Origin: JAZKID01 sp963714065
GTDB taxonomy: Bacteria; Pseudomonadota; Alphaproteobacteria; Rhizobiales; UBA4765
Length of the DNA stretch: 64,000 nt
Direction of reading: 5' to 3'
Assembly: GCA_963714065.1 (NCBI GenBank)
Contig: OY970226.1
Location: 1,178,001 to 1,242,000 of the forward strand
Part shown: in pieces, positions 45,782-56,500 of the stretch
Numbering within the stretch: the stretch's first letter is position 1
Layout of the letters: each line of letters begins with the position of its first letter
Notes under the pieces: generated by a model
What the model was told of the DNA's origin: nothing
Databases searched by the model: none
The model's input: only the letters and a program-made list of their open reading frames with translations
Position numbers and translations under genes: made by a program

Positions 45782-48262
45782 GTGGTGCAAGATTCTTGCG
45801 CGCGAATCACAAATTATTGCGGCTTGGCCGCCGCTTTTGCATTCGGCCTTTTTCTCGGCTTTTTTCCTGGCCCCGCGCTGGCACAGCCCCTGTCTCCATC
45901 GGCCTCGCCCTACACCATCATCGCAGCCCTCATTGCCGGCACGGCATTGATCGTCGCCTGCTGCGCGGTTGCCCTCCTCAACACACGCCGCAAACTCGCG
46001 CGTATACGCGATCTGGCGCAGGACGACGTGGGCGCGCTGACCCAGCGTCTCGCCCGCTCCGAAATGCTGACCCGCTTCGACGAGCAGGTGGTGCTGCTGT
46101 GGGAGAAGTTCGATCATCCGCCGCTCGACCTGACATGCGACAGCTCGACAAGGCCGAAAAACATACCCTCCGATATTGTGCGCCTGCTGGCTTTCTCGGA
46201 ATGGCTTGAGCCTGCAAGCGCAACAGAACTGAACCGCTGCCTGAACAGTTTCCAGAAAGACGGCAAGCCTTTCGTCCGGGCCATAAAAACGGTCGCGGGA
46301 AAAAGCCTGGAAGCAAGCACGCGCATCACGGCGTCCGGCGCCATGATGCGGTTGCGCGCGCTTTCCGACCTGCTTGAGGAAAGCCCCAAACTTGCCGAGC
46401 AAAATACGAAACTGTCGCGCGAACTCGATATGCTGCGCTCCGTTCTCGACGAAGTTCCGGTGCCGTTCTGGATACGCAATGCCGCAGGGCAACTGGTCTG
46501 GGTGAACCGCGCCTATGCACAGCTTGTCGACGTGCAGGATGCGCAAACCGTGATCGCCAAGGGCTACGAACTGCTCGATCAGGGAACGCGGCGGCGGGCC
46601 GCCGAAGCCCTGCACACGCAGGATTCGTGGCAAAGCGAGATTTTAAGCGTCGTCAACGGCAAGCGCCGCAATCTGCAGATCGTCATGCGCGCCGGCAGTA
46701 CGGGAGAAGCGGGCTGCGCGATCGACGCCGCCGACCAGAACTTCACCCATCGCGAGGTCGAGCGCGTGACGGAAGCGCACCAGCGCACGCTCGACCACCT
46801 GCAGACCGCGGTTGCGATCTTCGGCGCGGACAGAAAGCTCGCCTATCATAATCTTGCCTGGGAAAATCTGTGGCAGATCGAGCCGTCCTTTCTCGCGGAA
46901 CGGCCGGACGAAGGCGTCATTCTCGACCGTCTGCGCCAGCAGCGCAAACTGCCGGAGCAGGCGGATTACAAGAGCTGGAAGGCGCAACATCTGGAAAGCT
47001 ATACGGCACTCGAGCCGCGCGAGGTATGGTGGCATTTGCCGGATGGGCGCACGCTCCGCGTTTTCACCCATCCCAATCCGCAGGGCGGCATCACGCTGGT
47101 ACAGGAAAACGTCACCGAGGTGCTCGATCTCAAAACACGGGCTGCCGCATCCGAGCGCATGCAACGCGAAACGCTCGATGCGTTGACGGATGCCGTGGCC
47201 GTGTTCGGCCCGGACGGGCGGCTCAAGCTCACAAACCCGGCTCTGCTGAAAATGTGGCGGCTGGAGCAGACTTTCGTATCCAACAATCCGCATATCAACG
47301 ATGTCGTCGCCAAGGGCATGACGCTTTACGACAACGCGCGCATCTGGGCGGAGCTGAAGCAGAGCGTGATCGCTTTCGGCGAGGAGCGCAAGGCGCTGGT
47401 GCGCCAGATGGAGCTGGGCGACGGCGCCGTGGTCGATATGGCATGCGTGCCGCTGCCCGACGGCGCGACGCTCGTCACCTTCGTCGACGTCACCGATTCC
47501 GTGAAAGTCGAGCGCGTGCTGAAAGAGCGCAACGAAGCGCTGGAGGCAGCAACACGCCTCAAGAACGATTTCATCCAGCATATGTCCTACGAATTGCGCT
47601 CGCCGCTCACCAATATCATCGGCTTCATGCAGCTTCTCGACGACCCGCAAGTGGGGCTGCTGAACGCACGTCAGCGCGAATATATAGGCTATATCGGCAG
47701 CTCGTCGGCAACATTGCTGGCGCTGATCAACGATATTCTCGATCTTGCCACCATCGATGCGGGCGTCATGGAGCTCGACGTCAGCAGCGTGAACATTGTC
47801 GAGGCGATGGAAGGCGCGGTGGAAGCGCTGCAGGACCGCCTGTCGGAAAAAAGCGTCAGGATCGATCTTCGTGCTGGCCGGGATCTGGGCTCCTTCACGG
47901 CCGACGGGCGGCGCATACGCCAGGCACTTTACAATGTCCTGTCGAATGCCGTGAATTTCTCGGAAGAAGGCCAAAGCATTCTCTTTGGCGCCGAGCGCCG
48001 CGTAAACGACATCATTTTTACCGTCAGGGATAGCGGGCCCGGTATCGGCAAAAAGGACCTGCCGCATATTTTCGAACGTTTCGAAACGCGCGGCAGGAAA
48101 GGCGGGCAGCGCGGCGTCGGCCTTGGCCTTTCCATCGTCAAATCCTTCGTCGAATTGCATGGCGGCCATATAGATATCGCTTCCGTGCCGGGCTCGGGAA
48201 CCGAGGTCAAACTTGTTTTTCCGGCCGATATGCGCAAATCTGAAGACCGTTCCGCCGCATAA
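45782..48262 (+). CDS. divL: DivL-type PAS pseudo-histidine kinase (Tyr in place of H-box His)
   Basis: 826 residues from GTG 45782. Two N-terminal hydrophobic segments are followed by a coiled coil and several PAS-like domains (about 220-570). In the dimerisation box the expected SHELR is HMSYELRSPL, with Tyr603 where the phosphorylated His should be; this is the DivL hallmark. The ATPase domain keeps its N, G1 and G2 boxes (NVLSNAVNFSEE, RDSGPGIGK, GVGLGLSIVKSF). DivL in Caulobacter controls the CckA phosphorelay and cell-cycle regulator CtrA at a cell pole. It lies directly before tsaE-amgK. Confidence 0.88.
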   Translation: MVQDSCARITNYCGLAAAFAFGLFLGFFPGPALAQPLSPSASPYTIIAALIAGTALIVACCAVALLNTRRKLARIRDLAQDDVGALTQRLARSEMLTRFDEQVVLLWEKFDHPPLDLTCDSSTRPKNIPSDIVRLLAFSEWLEPASATELNRCLNSFQKDGKPFVRAIKTVAGKSLEASTRITASGAMMRLRALSDLLEESPKLAEQNTKLSRELDMLRSVLDEVPVPFWIRNAAGQLVWVNRAYAQLVDVQDAQTVIAKGYELLDQGTRRRAAEALHTQDSWQSEILSVVNGKRRNLQIVMRAGSTGEAGCAIDAADQNFTHREVERVTEAHQRTLDHLQTAVAIFGADRKLAYHNLAWENLWQIEPSFLAERPDEGVILDRLRQQRKLPEQADYKSWKAQHLESYTALEPREVWWHLPDGRTLRVFTHPNPQGGITLVQENVTEVLDLKTRAAASERMQRETLDALTDAVAVFGPDGRLKLTNPALLKMWRLEQTFVSNNPHINDVVAKGMTLYDNARIWAELKQSVIAFGEERKALVRQMELGDGAVVDMACVPLPDGATLVTFVDVTDSVKVERVLKERNEALEAATRLKNDFIQHMSYELRSPLTNIIGFMQLLDDPQVGLLNARQREYIGYIGSSSATLLALINDILDLATIDAGVMELDVSSVNIVEAMEGAVEALQDRLSEKSVRIDLRAGRDLGSFTADGRRIRQALYNVLSNAVNFSEEGQSILFGAERRVNDIIFTVRDSGPGIGKKDLPHIFERFETRGRKGGQRGVGLGLSIVKSFVELHGGHIDIASVPGSGTEVKLVFPADMRKSEDRSAA

Positions 48263-48274
48263 TCAGTTGGATTG

Positions 48275-49813
48275 ATGTTCAGTTGCACTTTCGATATCAC
48301 GTCGCCCGAGGCGACCACGCAGCTTGCCGAGGCGCTGGCGCTTTTTCTGCGCCCGGGCGACACGCTGGCCGTCTCCGGCGACCTGGGCACGGGGAAAACC
48401 ACGCTGATCCGCGCGCTGATCCGCGCTTTTTCGAACCAGCCTGCGCTCGAAGTGCCGAGCCCGACCTTCACACTGATGCAGGTTTACGAGGGACCGCATT
48501 TTCGTTTTTCCCTGACGCATGCCGATTTTTATCGTCTTGGTTCGGCACGCGATCTTGCCGAGCTCGACCTGAACGAAGCGCTGACGCATGGCGCGCTGCT
48601 GATCGAATGGCCGGAAAAAATTGCAGGTTCCCTGACGCCTTTTCGTGTCGATATCGCGCTGACGCTGGAAGGAAACAGGCGCAGCGCCCGGCTTTCCGGC
48701 GAAGACGAAACGATCTGCAAAAGGCTCGCGCGCCTGTGCGCCATCGACAATTTTCTGAAAACCTCTCCCTGCGCCGGTGCAAGGCGGCGCTTTCTGCAAG
48801 GCGATGCCAGCCCGCGCGCTTACGAGCGGCTTCACCTGCAGGGCGGCGGCACCGTTGTGCTGCTCAACGCGCAGGCACAGCCGGACCGCTCGGTCGGCAC
48901 GCATCGTCTCAATTATATGAAAGTCACGCATCTCGCACCGAACGCGGCGATCGTGCCCATTCTGGCTATCGGCGCCGAGCTGCGGCGGCGGGATTTAAGC
49001 GTGCCCGATCACATTCATTATAATGTCGAGCAAAGCCTGCTGTTGCAGGAAGATCTGGGCGATGCTTTCATCGCCGAAAACGGCGTGCCGGTGCCCGAGC
49101 GTTACGAGGCGGCCATCGACACGCTGATACATCTGCATCTGCACGACTGGCCGGCGCTTGCAAAAAACGGCAACGGCGCCACTCACGAAATTCCCGCCTA
49201 TAGCCGCGAAGCCTTCCAGACGGAGGCGCGGCTGTTTCTCGAATTCTTCCTGCCGGTTCTGAACGGCACAACGACGCCTAAAGAAACGGCGGATGAATTC
49301 GCCGCCGCCTTCGATACATTGTTCGATACGCTGGAGCAGGCGCCGCATAACTGGACCCTGTTCGATTTTCATTCGCCGAATGCCATGTGGCTTGCGGAAA
49401 GAGAGGGCTTTCGGCGCATCGGCCTGCTCGATTTTCAGGATACGCGCCGCGGCCCGGAGGCCTATGACCTCGTGTCGCTGACGCAGGATGCGCGCGTGAT
49501 CGTGCCGCTCAATCTCGAACAGGCCCTGCTCGCGCGTTATCTGAAAGCACGCCTTGCCAGGGACAAGGATTTCGATGCCGAAAGCCTGAAAACCTTTTAC
49601 GCCATTTGCGGCGCCCAGCGCGCCACGCGAATCATGGGCGTTTTTGCGCGGCTTGCGCATCAGGACGCAAAGCCGCACTATCTCAAGCATATCCCGCGCG
49701 TATCGGATTATCTTGACCGCTGCCTTGTCCACCCCGTAACACATCCTCTCAAGGAATGGTTCGCCGTGCATGCGCCCGCGACAAAGCGCACGCGTGCGGC
49801 ACGCGCGGCCTGA
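48275..49813 (+). CDS. tsaE: TsaE/phosphotransferase fusion (TsaE-AmgK)
   Basis: 512 residues from ATG 48275. Residues 1-150 are TsaE, the ATPase for tRNA t6A synthesis, with Walker A GDLGTGKTTL and the SPTFTLMQVYEG segment. From about 165 (RRFLQGDASPRAYERL) the rest is an aminoglycoside-phosphotransferase-fold kinase, with catalytic DFHSPNAMWL and DFQDTRRGPEAYDL. This half matches AmgK, which phosphorylates MurNAc/GlcNAc at the anomeric position during peptidoglycan recycling. MurU, the next enzyme, follows directly. The fusion is known in alphaproteobacteria. Confidence 0.92.
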   Translation: MFSCTFDITSPEATTQLAEALALFLRPGDTLAVSGDLGTGKTTLIRALIRAFSNQPALEVPSPTFTLMQVYEGPHFRFSLTHADFYRLGSARDLAELDLNEALTHGALLIEWPEKIAGSLTPFRVDIALTLEGNRRSARLSGEDETICKRLARLCAIDNFLKTSPCAGARRRFLQGDASPRAYERLHLQGGGTVVLLNAQAQPDRSVGTHRLNYMKVTHLAPNAAIVPILAIGAELRRRDLSVPDHIHYNVEQSLLLQEDLGDAFIAENGVPVPERYEAAIDTLIHLHLHDWPALAKNGNGATHEIPAYSREAFQTEARLFLEFFLPVLNGTTTPKETADEFAAAFDTLFDTLEQAPHNWTLFDFHSPNAMWLAEREGFRRIGLLDFQDTRRGPEAYDLVSLTQDARVIVPLNLEQALLARYLKARLARDKDFDAESLKTFYAICGAQRATRIMGVFARLAHQDAKPHYLKHIPRVSDYLDRCLVHPVTHPLKEWFAVHAPATKRTRAARAA

Positions 49814-49835
49814 TCACTCTCCGCAAGGAGGCCGG

Positions 49836-50564
49836 ATGCTGAAAAACAAAAACCTGTCGGCCTGTGCCATGGTGCTCGCAGCCGGTATGAGTACGCGCAT
49901 GCGCCCGCTGACCGACACCATGCCAAAACCGCTCGTGCCCCTGCGCGGTATACCGCTGATCGACCATGTCATCGGCAGGCTTGAGCAGGCCGGCGTCGAA
50001 ACCGTTGTCGTCAACCTGCATTACCATGCCGACCGGCTAGAAGCCCATCTGAAGCAGCGGCAGAAACCGCGCATCGTTTTTTCCGACGAGCGCGGCAAAA
50101 TCCTGGATTCGGGCCTCGGCGCCAAACGCATGCTGCCGCATATCGGAGACAAACCGTTTCTGCTCGCCAATTCCGATACGGTATGGCGCGAAAATGCCGC
50201 GCCGAATGTGCCGCGCATGCTTGACGCATGGGACGAGCACCGCATGGACATCCTGCTCCTGCTCGCCTCGACAGCAACCAGCATCGGCTATGACGGCAGG
50301 GGTGATTTTCACTGCGATGCGAGCGGGCTACTGTCGCGCCGCGGCACGCATGAGACCGCGCCTTTCGCTTATGCAGGCTTTGCTGTTCTCAAGCCGGAAC
50401 TGTTTAAAGACACGCCCGAGGAGCCCTTCTCGCTCAATCTTCTGTTCGACCGGGCAATTACAGCCAAACGGCTTTACGGGTTGCGGCTCGATGGCGTGTG
50501 GATGCATATCGGCACACCGCAAGCCCTGGTGCAGTCCGAAAATTTTCTGGCGCAAGACGCATGA
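49836..50564 (+). CDS. murU: N-acetylmuramate-1-phosphate uridylyltransferase
   Basis: 242 residues from ATG 49836 behind AAGGAGG. Nucleotidyltransferase of the GT-A fold with the signature MVLAAGMSTRMRPLTDTMPK, and LANSDTVW at the metal-binding position. Together with the preceding AmgK it makes UDP-MurNAc from recycled MurNAc, bypassing fosfomycin-sensitive MurA. Context with AmgK supports MurU over other sugar-1-phosphate nucleotidyltransferases. The TGA overlaps the addB start (ATGA). Confidence 0.9.
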   Translation: MLKNKNLSACAMVLAAGMSTRMRPLTDTMPKPLVPLRGIPLIDHVIGRLEQAGVETVVVNLHYHADRLEAHLKQRQKPRIVFSDERGKILDSGLGAKRMLPHIGDKPFLLANSDTVWRENAAPNVPRMLDAWDEHRMDILLLLASTATSIGYDGRGDFHCDASGLLSRRGTHETAPFAYAGFAVLKPELFKDTPEEPFSLNLLFDRAITAKRLYGLRLDGVWMHIGTPQALVQSENFLAQDA

Positions 50565-53500
50565 CGGCAAAAACGCCTCGTGTTTTTTCCATTCCGCCGA
50601 CAGCGCCTTTTCTTGAGCGCTTGGCCGATGCCCTGTTGTCGGGAACGCTCGTTCCCGGGTTTCCGCAAGCGGACGATCCTCTGGCTCTGGCGCGCGCCAC
50701 GGTTTTCCTGCCCACCCGCCGCGCCTGCCGCAGCCTTGCCGACATCTTTCGCGAAAAAGGTTTTCCGTTGCTGCCGAAATTGCGGCCGCTGGGCGATGCG
50801 AACGAGGACGAAACCCTGTTTAGAGCGGAAGAAGAGATCGGCGCAGGTGCGGAAGATTTACCGCCTGCCATTGCCCCGCTGACGCGACAGATGATCCTGG
50901 GCAGGATGGTCCTGCAATGGACGAAAACCATGAAAGAGGCGGGCGATCCCGTTTTCACGCCGGCTTCGCCCGCAGATAGCCTTTATCTCGCGGGCGAACT
51001 TGCCCGGCTTCTGGACATGCTGGCAAATGAAAATCTCGAGATCGGCAAGCTGCAGGATCTGCCGCCGCTCGACCTGCAACAACATTGGGAAAGCGCTTAT
51101 CGTTTTCTTAAAATCGCAAGCGAAACCTGGCCGACCTATCTCAAGGCGGCAGGACAGATCGAACCGGCGCAGCGCCGCCGCCTGCTCATGCATTTTGAGG
51201 CGGAGCGGCTGATGAAAATGCCTGATCCCGTCATCGCCGCAGGATCCACCGGCTCGATCCCCGTCACGGCGGAATTTCTTGCGCAGATCGCGCAACACCC
51301 GCAGGGCGCGCTGGTATTGCCGGGCCTCGACCATGATCTCGACGAAAAAAGCTGGGACCTGATCGGCAAAGGCCAGGTCGCAAGCCACCCGCAAACAGCC
51401 ATGGCGGCACTGCTGGGCAGGCTGAAGATTGTACGCGAAGATGTCTTGTCTTTAGAGGAAAACGAAAACGCGCGCCTACATGCGCATTTCATTTCCGAAG
51501 TCATGCGGCCGGCGGAAACCAGCGAGGCATGGGGGCAACATGAATTTCCGGCCGGGACCATAGAAACGGCAACGGCCGGCCTATCATTGGTCGAAGCTGC
51601 GCATGAACATGAGGAAGCGCTGACGATTGCCTGCATCCTGCGCGAAACGCTCGAGCAGGAACATGCAACCGCGGCACTGGTGACGCCGGACCGCACGCTC
51701 GCAAGGCAGGTCGCATCCGAACTTAAACGCTTCGGCCTTCATGTCGACGACAGTTCCGGCATTCCGCTGAACGTCACGCAGGCCGGTATTTTCGCGCGGC
51801 TTGTTTCCGATGCGGCATTGCATGCCTATGAAAGCGCAAGCTGCCTAGGCCTGCTCAGGCACTCCTTATGCGCATTGACGCAGGATCCGGAAGAGGCCGA
51901 AAAAGCAAACGGCATTATAGAGCGGATTTTGTTTCGCGGTTTCATCACGGAGAAAAATACCGCCACCCTTTTGCAAAAATTCGATTCCGAATTTCAAACC
52001 GAGGCCGCACGAGGTATCGATACGGCAAAAATCCGGCCGGCACGCGAGCGGTTTGCACGCATGGATGCCAGCCTGCGGCATTTCCACGAGCTTTTAAAAA
52101 ATCCGCAAGAGCAGCCGCTCGGTCTTTTGCTTGAAGCGCATCGCGAAGCTCTCTGCCAGTGTGCCGCAACGGATACCGGCAATGGAGAGAGAACGCTCGC
52201 AACCTCTGATGATGGAAAAGCGTTGCTGGAATTTTTTAATGCCCTGCAGGAAGCGGAGCCCGGGCTTTTATCGATCAAAGGTGCCGATTACCCGGCGCTC
52301 TTCAATATATTCATGGGTCAGGTGCCGGTTCGCCCTGCCGGCATCGAAGAGCCGCGCCTGCGCATTTACGGCCTTCTCGAAGCGCGGCTGATCGCGCATG
52401 ACCGCCTTGTGCTCGGCGGCATGAACGAAGGCACATGGCCGAAGGCGGGGCAGGCCGATTTATGGCTGTCACACGGCATGCGCGAAAGCCTGGGCCTGCC
52501 GTCGTCCGAGCGCCGCATCGGCCTTGCCGCGCACGATTTCTCGCAAGCGCTGGGCGGCCGCGATATGTGGCTCACGCGCTCTCTGAAAACGAATGGCGCG
52601 CCTGCCGTGCCGTCGCGGTTCGTGCAAAGGCTTGCGGCCGTTACAGGACAGGCCGTATTCGAAAAAATCCGCGGCCGCGGCATGCGGGCATTGAATATCG
52701 CACGCATGTTCGATGCACGCGACAGGCCGCAACCCGCCGCGCGGCCTTCGCCATCCCCGCCTTATGCATGCCGCCCGCGCAGTCTATCTGTCACGCAGAT
52801 CGAGGCGCTGCTGCGCGATCCCTATACGATTTACGCCGAACATATATTGCGCCTGCGCTCTTTCGAACCGCTCGATCAGAGCTTCGATGCGCGCAGGCGC
52901 GGTCTTCTTATCCACGCAACTTTAAGCGAATTCGCACAGCGCATAAATAGTGGCGATGACGCGAACGAAGATCTGCTCGAACAAATCGCGCGGCGGCATT
53001 TTTCGCCCTATCTGGAAAATGCGGAAGTTGCCGCCTATTGGGCGCCGCGCTTCCTTGCGCTTATTCCCGAACTTGCCGCTTTCGAGCGCGAGAGGCGCGA
53101 GAAAGCCGGCCTGATCGCAACCGAAATACAAGGCGCGATGCCCCTGAAAGTCCGGGCAGGCGCATTTCGTATCACCGCACGCGCGGACCGTATCGAGAAA
53201 CAGGGCGACCGGTTTGCCGTCATCGATTTCAAGAGCGGACAATTGCCGCCAAAAAATAGGATCGACAATTCCTTCGCGCTCCAGCTCAGCCTGCAGGCTG
53301 CCATGCTCGAGGCAGGTGCATTCAAAAACCTGCAAGGAGAAAGCGCGGAGCTGATCTATATCGGCCTGGCAAATCCCGATGGTTTGCAGTTTCGTTATGT
53401 CGAGCGCGCCGACCTGATGGCGCATGCGCGCGACACGCTTGCCAATGTGCAAAAGCTGATCGACAAATTCGATGCCGGCGCCGCCTATACATGCCGCGCG

Positions 53501-53587
53501 GATTCGCCTTATGCCGCCTATAACGATTATCTCCATCTCGCGCGTTTGCGCGAATGGGGGCTTACGGGCGAGGATAGCGCGCCATGA
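50561..53587 (+). CDS. addB: double-strand break repair protein AddB
   Basis: 1008 residues from ATG 50561, which overlaps the murU stop; the frame is open to 50498 but that part lies in murU. Subunit of the AddAB helicase-nuclease that processes double-strand ends for RecA. The N-terminal inactivated helicase-like part (FLPTRRACRSLADIF) leads to a C-terminal PD-(D/E)XK nuclease, recognisable from FAVIDFKSGQLPPK and the region around QLSLQAAMLEAG. Its TGA overlaps the addA ATG. Confidence 0.94.
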   Translation: MTAKTPRVFSIPPTAPFLERLADALLSGTLVPGFPQADDPLALARATVFLPTRRACRSLADIFREKGFPLLPKLRPLGDANEDETLFRAEEEIGAGAEDLPPAIAPLTRQMILGRMVLQWTKTMKEAGDPVFTPASPADSLYLAGELARLLDMLANENLEIGKLQDLPPLDLQQHWESAYRFLKIASETWPTYLKAAGQIEPAQRRRLLMHFEAERLMKMPDPVIAAGSTGSIPVTAEFLAQIAQHPQGALVLPGLDHDLDEKSWDLIGKGQVASHPQTAMAALLGRLKIVREDVLSLEENENARLHAHFISEVMRPAETSEAWGQHEFPAGTIETATAGLSLVEAAHEHEEALTIACILRETLEQEHATAALVTPDRTLARQVASELKRFGLHVDDSSGIPLNVTQAGIFARLVSDAALHAYESASCLGLLRHSLCALTQDPEEAEKANGIIERILFRGFITEKNTATLLQKFDSEFQTEAARGIDTAKIRPARERFARMDASLRHFHELLKNPQEQPLGLLLEAHREALCQCAATDTGNGERTLATSDDGKALLEFFNALQEAEPGLLSIKGADYPALFNIFMGQVPVRPAGIEEPRLRIYGLLEARLIAHDRLVLGGMNEGTWPKAGQADLWLSHGMRESLGLPSSERRIGLAAHDFSQALGGRDMWLTRSLKTNGAPAVPSRFVQRLAAVTGQAVFEKIRGRGMRALNIARMFDARDRPQPAARPSPSPPYACRPRSLSVTQIEALLRDPYTIYAEHILRLRSFEPLDQSFDARRRGLLIHATLSEFAQRINSGDDANEDLLEQIARRHFSPYLENAEVAAYWAPRFLALIPELAAFERERREKAGLIATEIQGAMPLKVRAGAFRITARADRIEKQGDRFAVIDFKSGQLPPKNRIDNSFALQLSLQAAMLEAGAFKNLQGESAELIYIGLANPDGLQFRYVERADLMAHARDTLANVQKLIDKFDAGAAYTCRADSPYAAYNDYLHLARLREWGLTGEDSAP

Positions 53588-56500
53588 GCTTAAACCAACC
53601 GCTTGCAATCGACGACCTCACGCTTCTTGCGCAACGCCGCGCTTCCGATCCGGCAAGCTCGGCCTGGGTTTCTGCCAATGCGGGCTCCGGCAAGACTTTC
53701 GTGCTGGCGCAGCGCGTCAAGCGCCTGCTGCTTGCCGGCGTCGATCCCGACAAGATACTCTGCCTCACCTATACCAAGGCGGCGGCGGCCAATATGGCAA
53801 ACCGCATCCTGAACGATCTTGGACAATGGGTGCGCATGCCTGAGCCCGAATTGCGCACGGCATTAAGCGCGCTTGACGGCCGCCCGTCGAATGCAGTTTC
53901 CGGCAAGGATATTGATCGCGCGCGGCGGCTTTTCGCGCATGCCATCGAAACGCCGGGCGGCCTGCAGATCAAGACCATTCATGCCTTTTGCGATGCATTG
54001 CTGCACCGGTTCCCGTTCGAGGCGGGCATTGCGGGAAATTTCAGGATAGTCGACGAAACGGAACAGCGGACGCTGATCGATACGGCCCTCAAAAATATCC
54101 TGCTGTCAAAAGATGCGGCATTGAAAGAAGACCTCAAAAAACTTCTGCCGGAAAATTCTCCGCATGACCTGAAAAAAAGCATTACCGCCTGTTTGCCGCG
54201 CGCGAAAGCCCTTTTTCAGAGCGGACAGAATTTGCAGGCCTCCATATATTCGTCGCTCGGCCTGCTTGAAACTCTGACGCAAGAACAAATTCATGAAGAC
54301 ATTCTCGGCGGCATGTCTCCGTCATGCGGTGATATGATTGCCGCTCTAGAGCAAACTGGCGAAAAGCGCGATGCGGCCTGCGCGGCCGGTTTGAAGCAGG
54401 TCTTGCAAAATCCGAAAGCCGCCAGGGCAAAAACCTATCTGGATATTTTCCTGACAAAGGAAGGCGCGTTTCGCAAACCGCAAGCTTTCCTGAGTGCGGC
54501 ATTCAAAAAAACATCGCCGCGCTTTGCCGAAATCCTGAACGGCGAATTTACGCGGCTTGCTCCCCTGCATGATAAAATAATTCTTCTCGGCATTGCGCAG
54601 AATACATGCGCTTTCCTGCGCATCGCATATCGGGCCTGGCACGAGATCGAAAACGCCAAGGCGGCAAGCGGCCTGCTGGATTTTTCTGATATTATCGAGC
54701 GTAGCGGCGCACTGCTCAACGGCGAAGCTTCGGCCTGGGTACGCTATAAACTCGATCAGGGCGTCGATCATATCCTGATCGACGAGGCGCAGGATACGAG
54801 TGCGCAGCAATGGCAGGTCATCTCGGGCTTGTGGCAGGAATTTTTCGCAGGCGAAAGCGCGCGGCAAATACCGCGCACGATTTTTGCGGTGGGCGACGAC
54901 AAGCAGTCCATCTTTTCCTTTCAGGGCGCCGACCCGCAATTATTTTACGAGGAAAAAAGGCGCGCCGCGAAAGCTAGCGCGGATATCAAAGCCCGTTTCG
55001 AAGACGTAAGCCTCAACCTGTCCTTTCGCTCGAGCCCTGCGGTTTTAAATGCGGTCGACCGGGTTTTCACGCAAACGGAAGCCGCAAAGGGCGTAACAAG
55101 CGCGGAGCATTTTCCACCGCACGAAGCGGCAAAACGGCATTTGCCGGGTCTCGTCGAACTCTGGCCGCTTGAAACTGCCGCGCCGAAAAACCGGATCAGC
55201 GGTTTCGAACATCCTTTCCTGGCAACCGGCAGCGATAATCCGAGGGCACGGCTTGCGCTCAAGATTGCCGCCGCGGTCGCGCATGAAATCTCAAACTCAA
55301 CTATGAAGGCGGGCGATGTGCTCATTCTCGTGCGCACGCGCAATAGTTTATTCGAAGCGTTGATCCGCGAGCTTAAGCAGGCAGGCCTGCCTGTCGCCGG
55401 TGCCGACAGGCTCGTTCTCAACGAGCATATCGCCGTCATGGATCTTCTGGCGCTGGGTAATGCCGTGCTTCTGCCCGAAGACGATCTGACATTCGCGGCC
55501 CTTCTGAAATCACCGCTTTTCGGTTTTGACGAAGACGATCTGTTCCAGCTCGCTTATGAACGGTCCGCTTCTCTTTATGAGACCCTCGCATTGCGCGCGC
55601 ATGAGAGGAACATCTGGCAGCAAGGGTTTTTATGCTTCTCGGCATGGCGGCAACGCGCCAAAACATGCAGGCCTTATGAATTCTTCTCGCAAGTTCTAGG
55701 CAGAGACGGCGGGCGGCGCGCAATCTATGCGCGGCTTGGGCGGGAAGCGGGCGAAGTTCTGGACGAATTCCTGAATGCCGCCCTTGCTTTCGAAAAAAAC
55801 GCAGCACCGACACTGCAGAATTTTCTGAAATTCATGCGCGAGACGCGCGCCGATATTAAACGCGAGATGCAGCAGGGACAAAACGAGGTGCGCGTGATGA
55901 CCGTGCACAACGCCAAGGGGTTGGAGGCGAAATGGGTCATCCTTGCCGATACGGCCGACATACCCGGTAAGGCGCAACTCGACGAGTTCTACGACATGGA
56001 ATCGAAAAACGGCCCGGCCCTTGTCTGGGGCCCGGGAGAAAAATATCGCATCGGCCCGCTGATAAAGCCCAAGGAAAAGGCACTGCATGCGCAGGAAGAC
56101 GAATATCGTCGGCTGCTCTATGTGGCGCTGACACGGGCGGAAGAGCGGCTCACGATTTGCGGCGCCAATACAAAAGAAAAAATTCCGGACGATTGCTGGT
56201 ACGGCTTTGCGCAAACCGCCCTTATTCCTCTGTGCGCGGAAGAGCACGGCGAGAACGGCAATATTGCGCGCTGGATCATGCGCACAGGCGAAACAGCCGT
56301 CCGCCCGGCGCAAAATAAACTATCGGAATTTCCTCCTGCCCGGGAACAGCCCGCCTGGCTGATCGTACCGCCAAAAAGCGCTCTGCCGCCGCTGATCCTC
56401 AACCCTTCGCTTGGCGACAATTTCTTTGAGCATGAAATACAAGGCGGCATATCGCCCGAACAGGCGCGCGAAAGAGGCATCCTGCTGCATCGCCTGCTTG

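Noticed and set aside
46643..48169. 508-codon minus-strand ORF opposite divL
   Set aside because: Antisense shadow of a GC-rich gene with identifiable PAS and ATPase domains.
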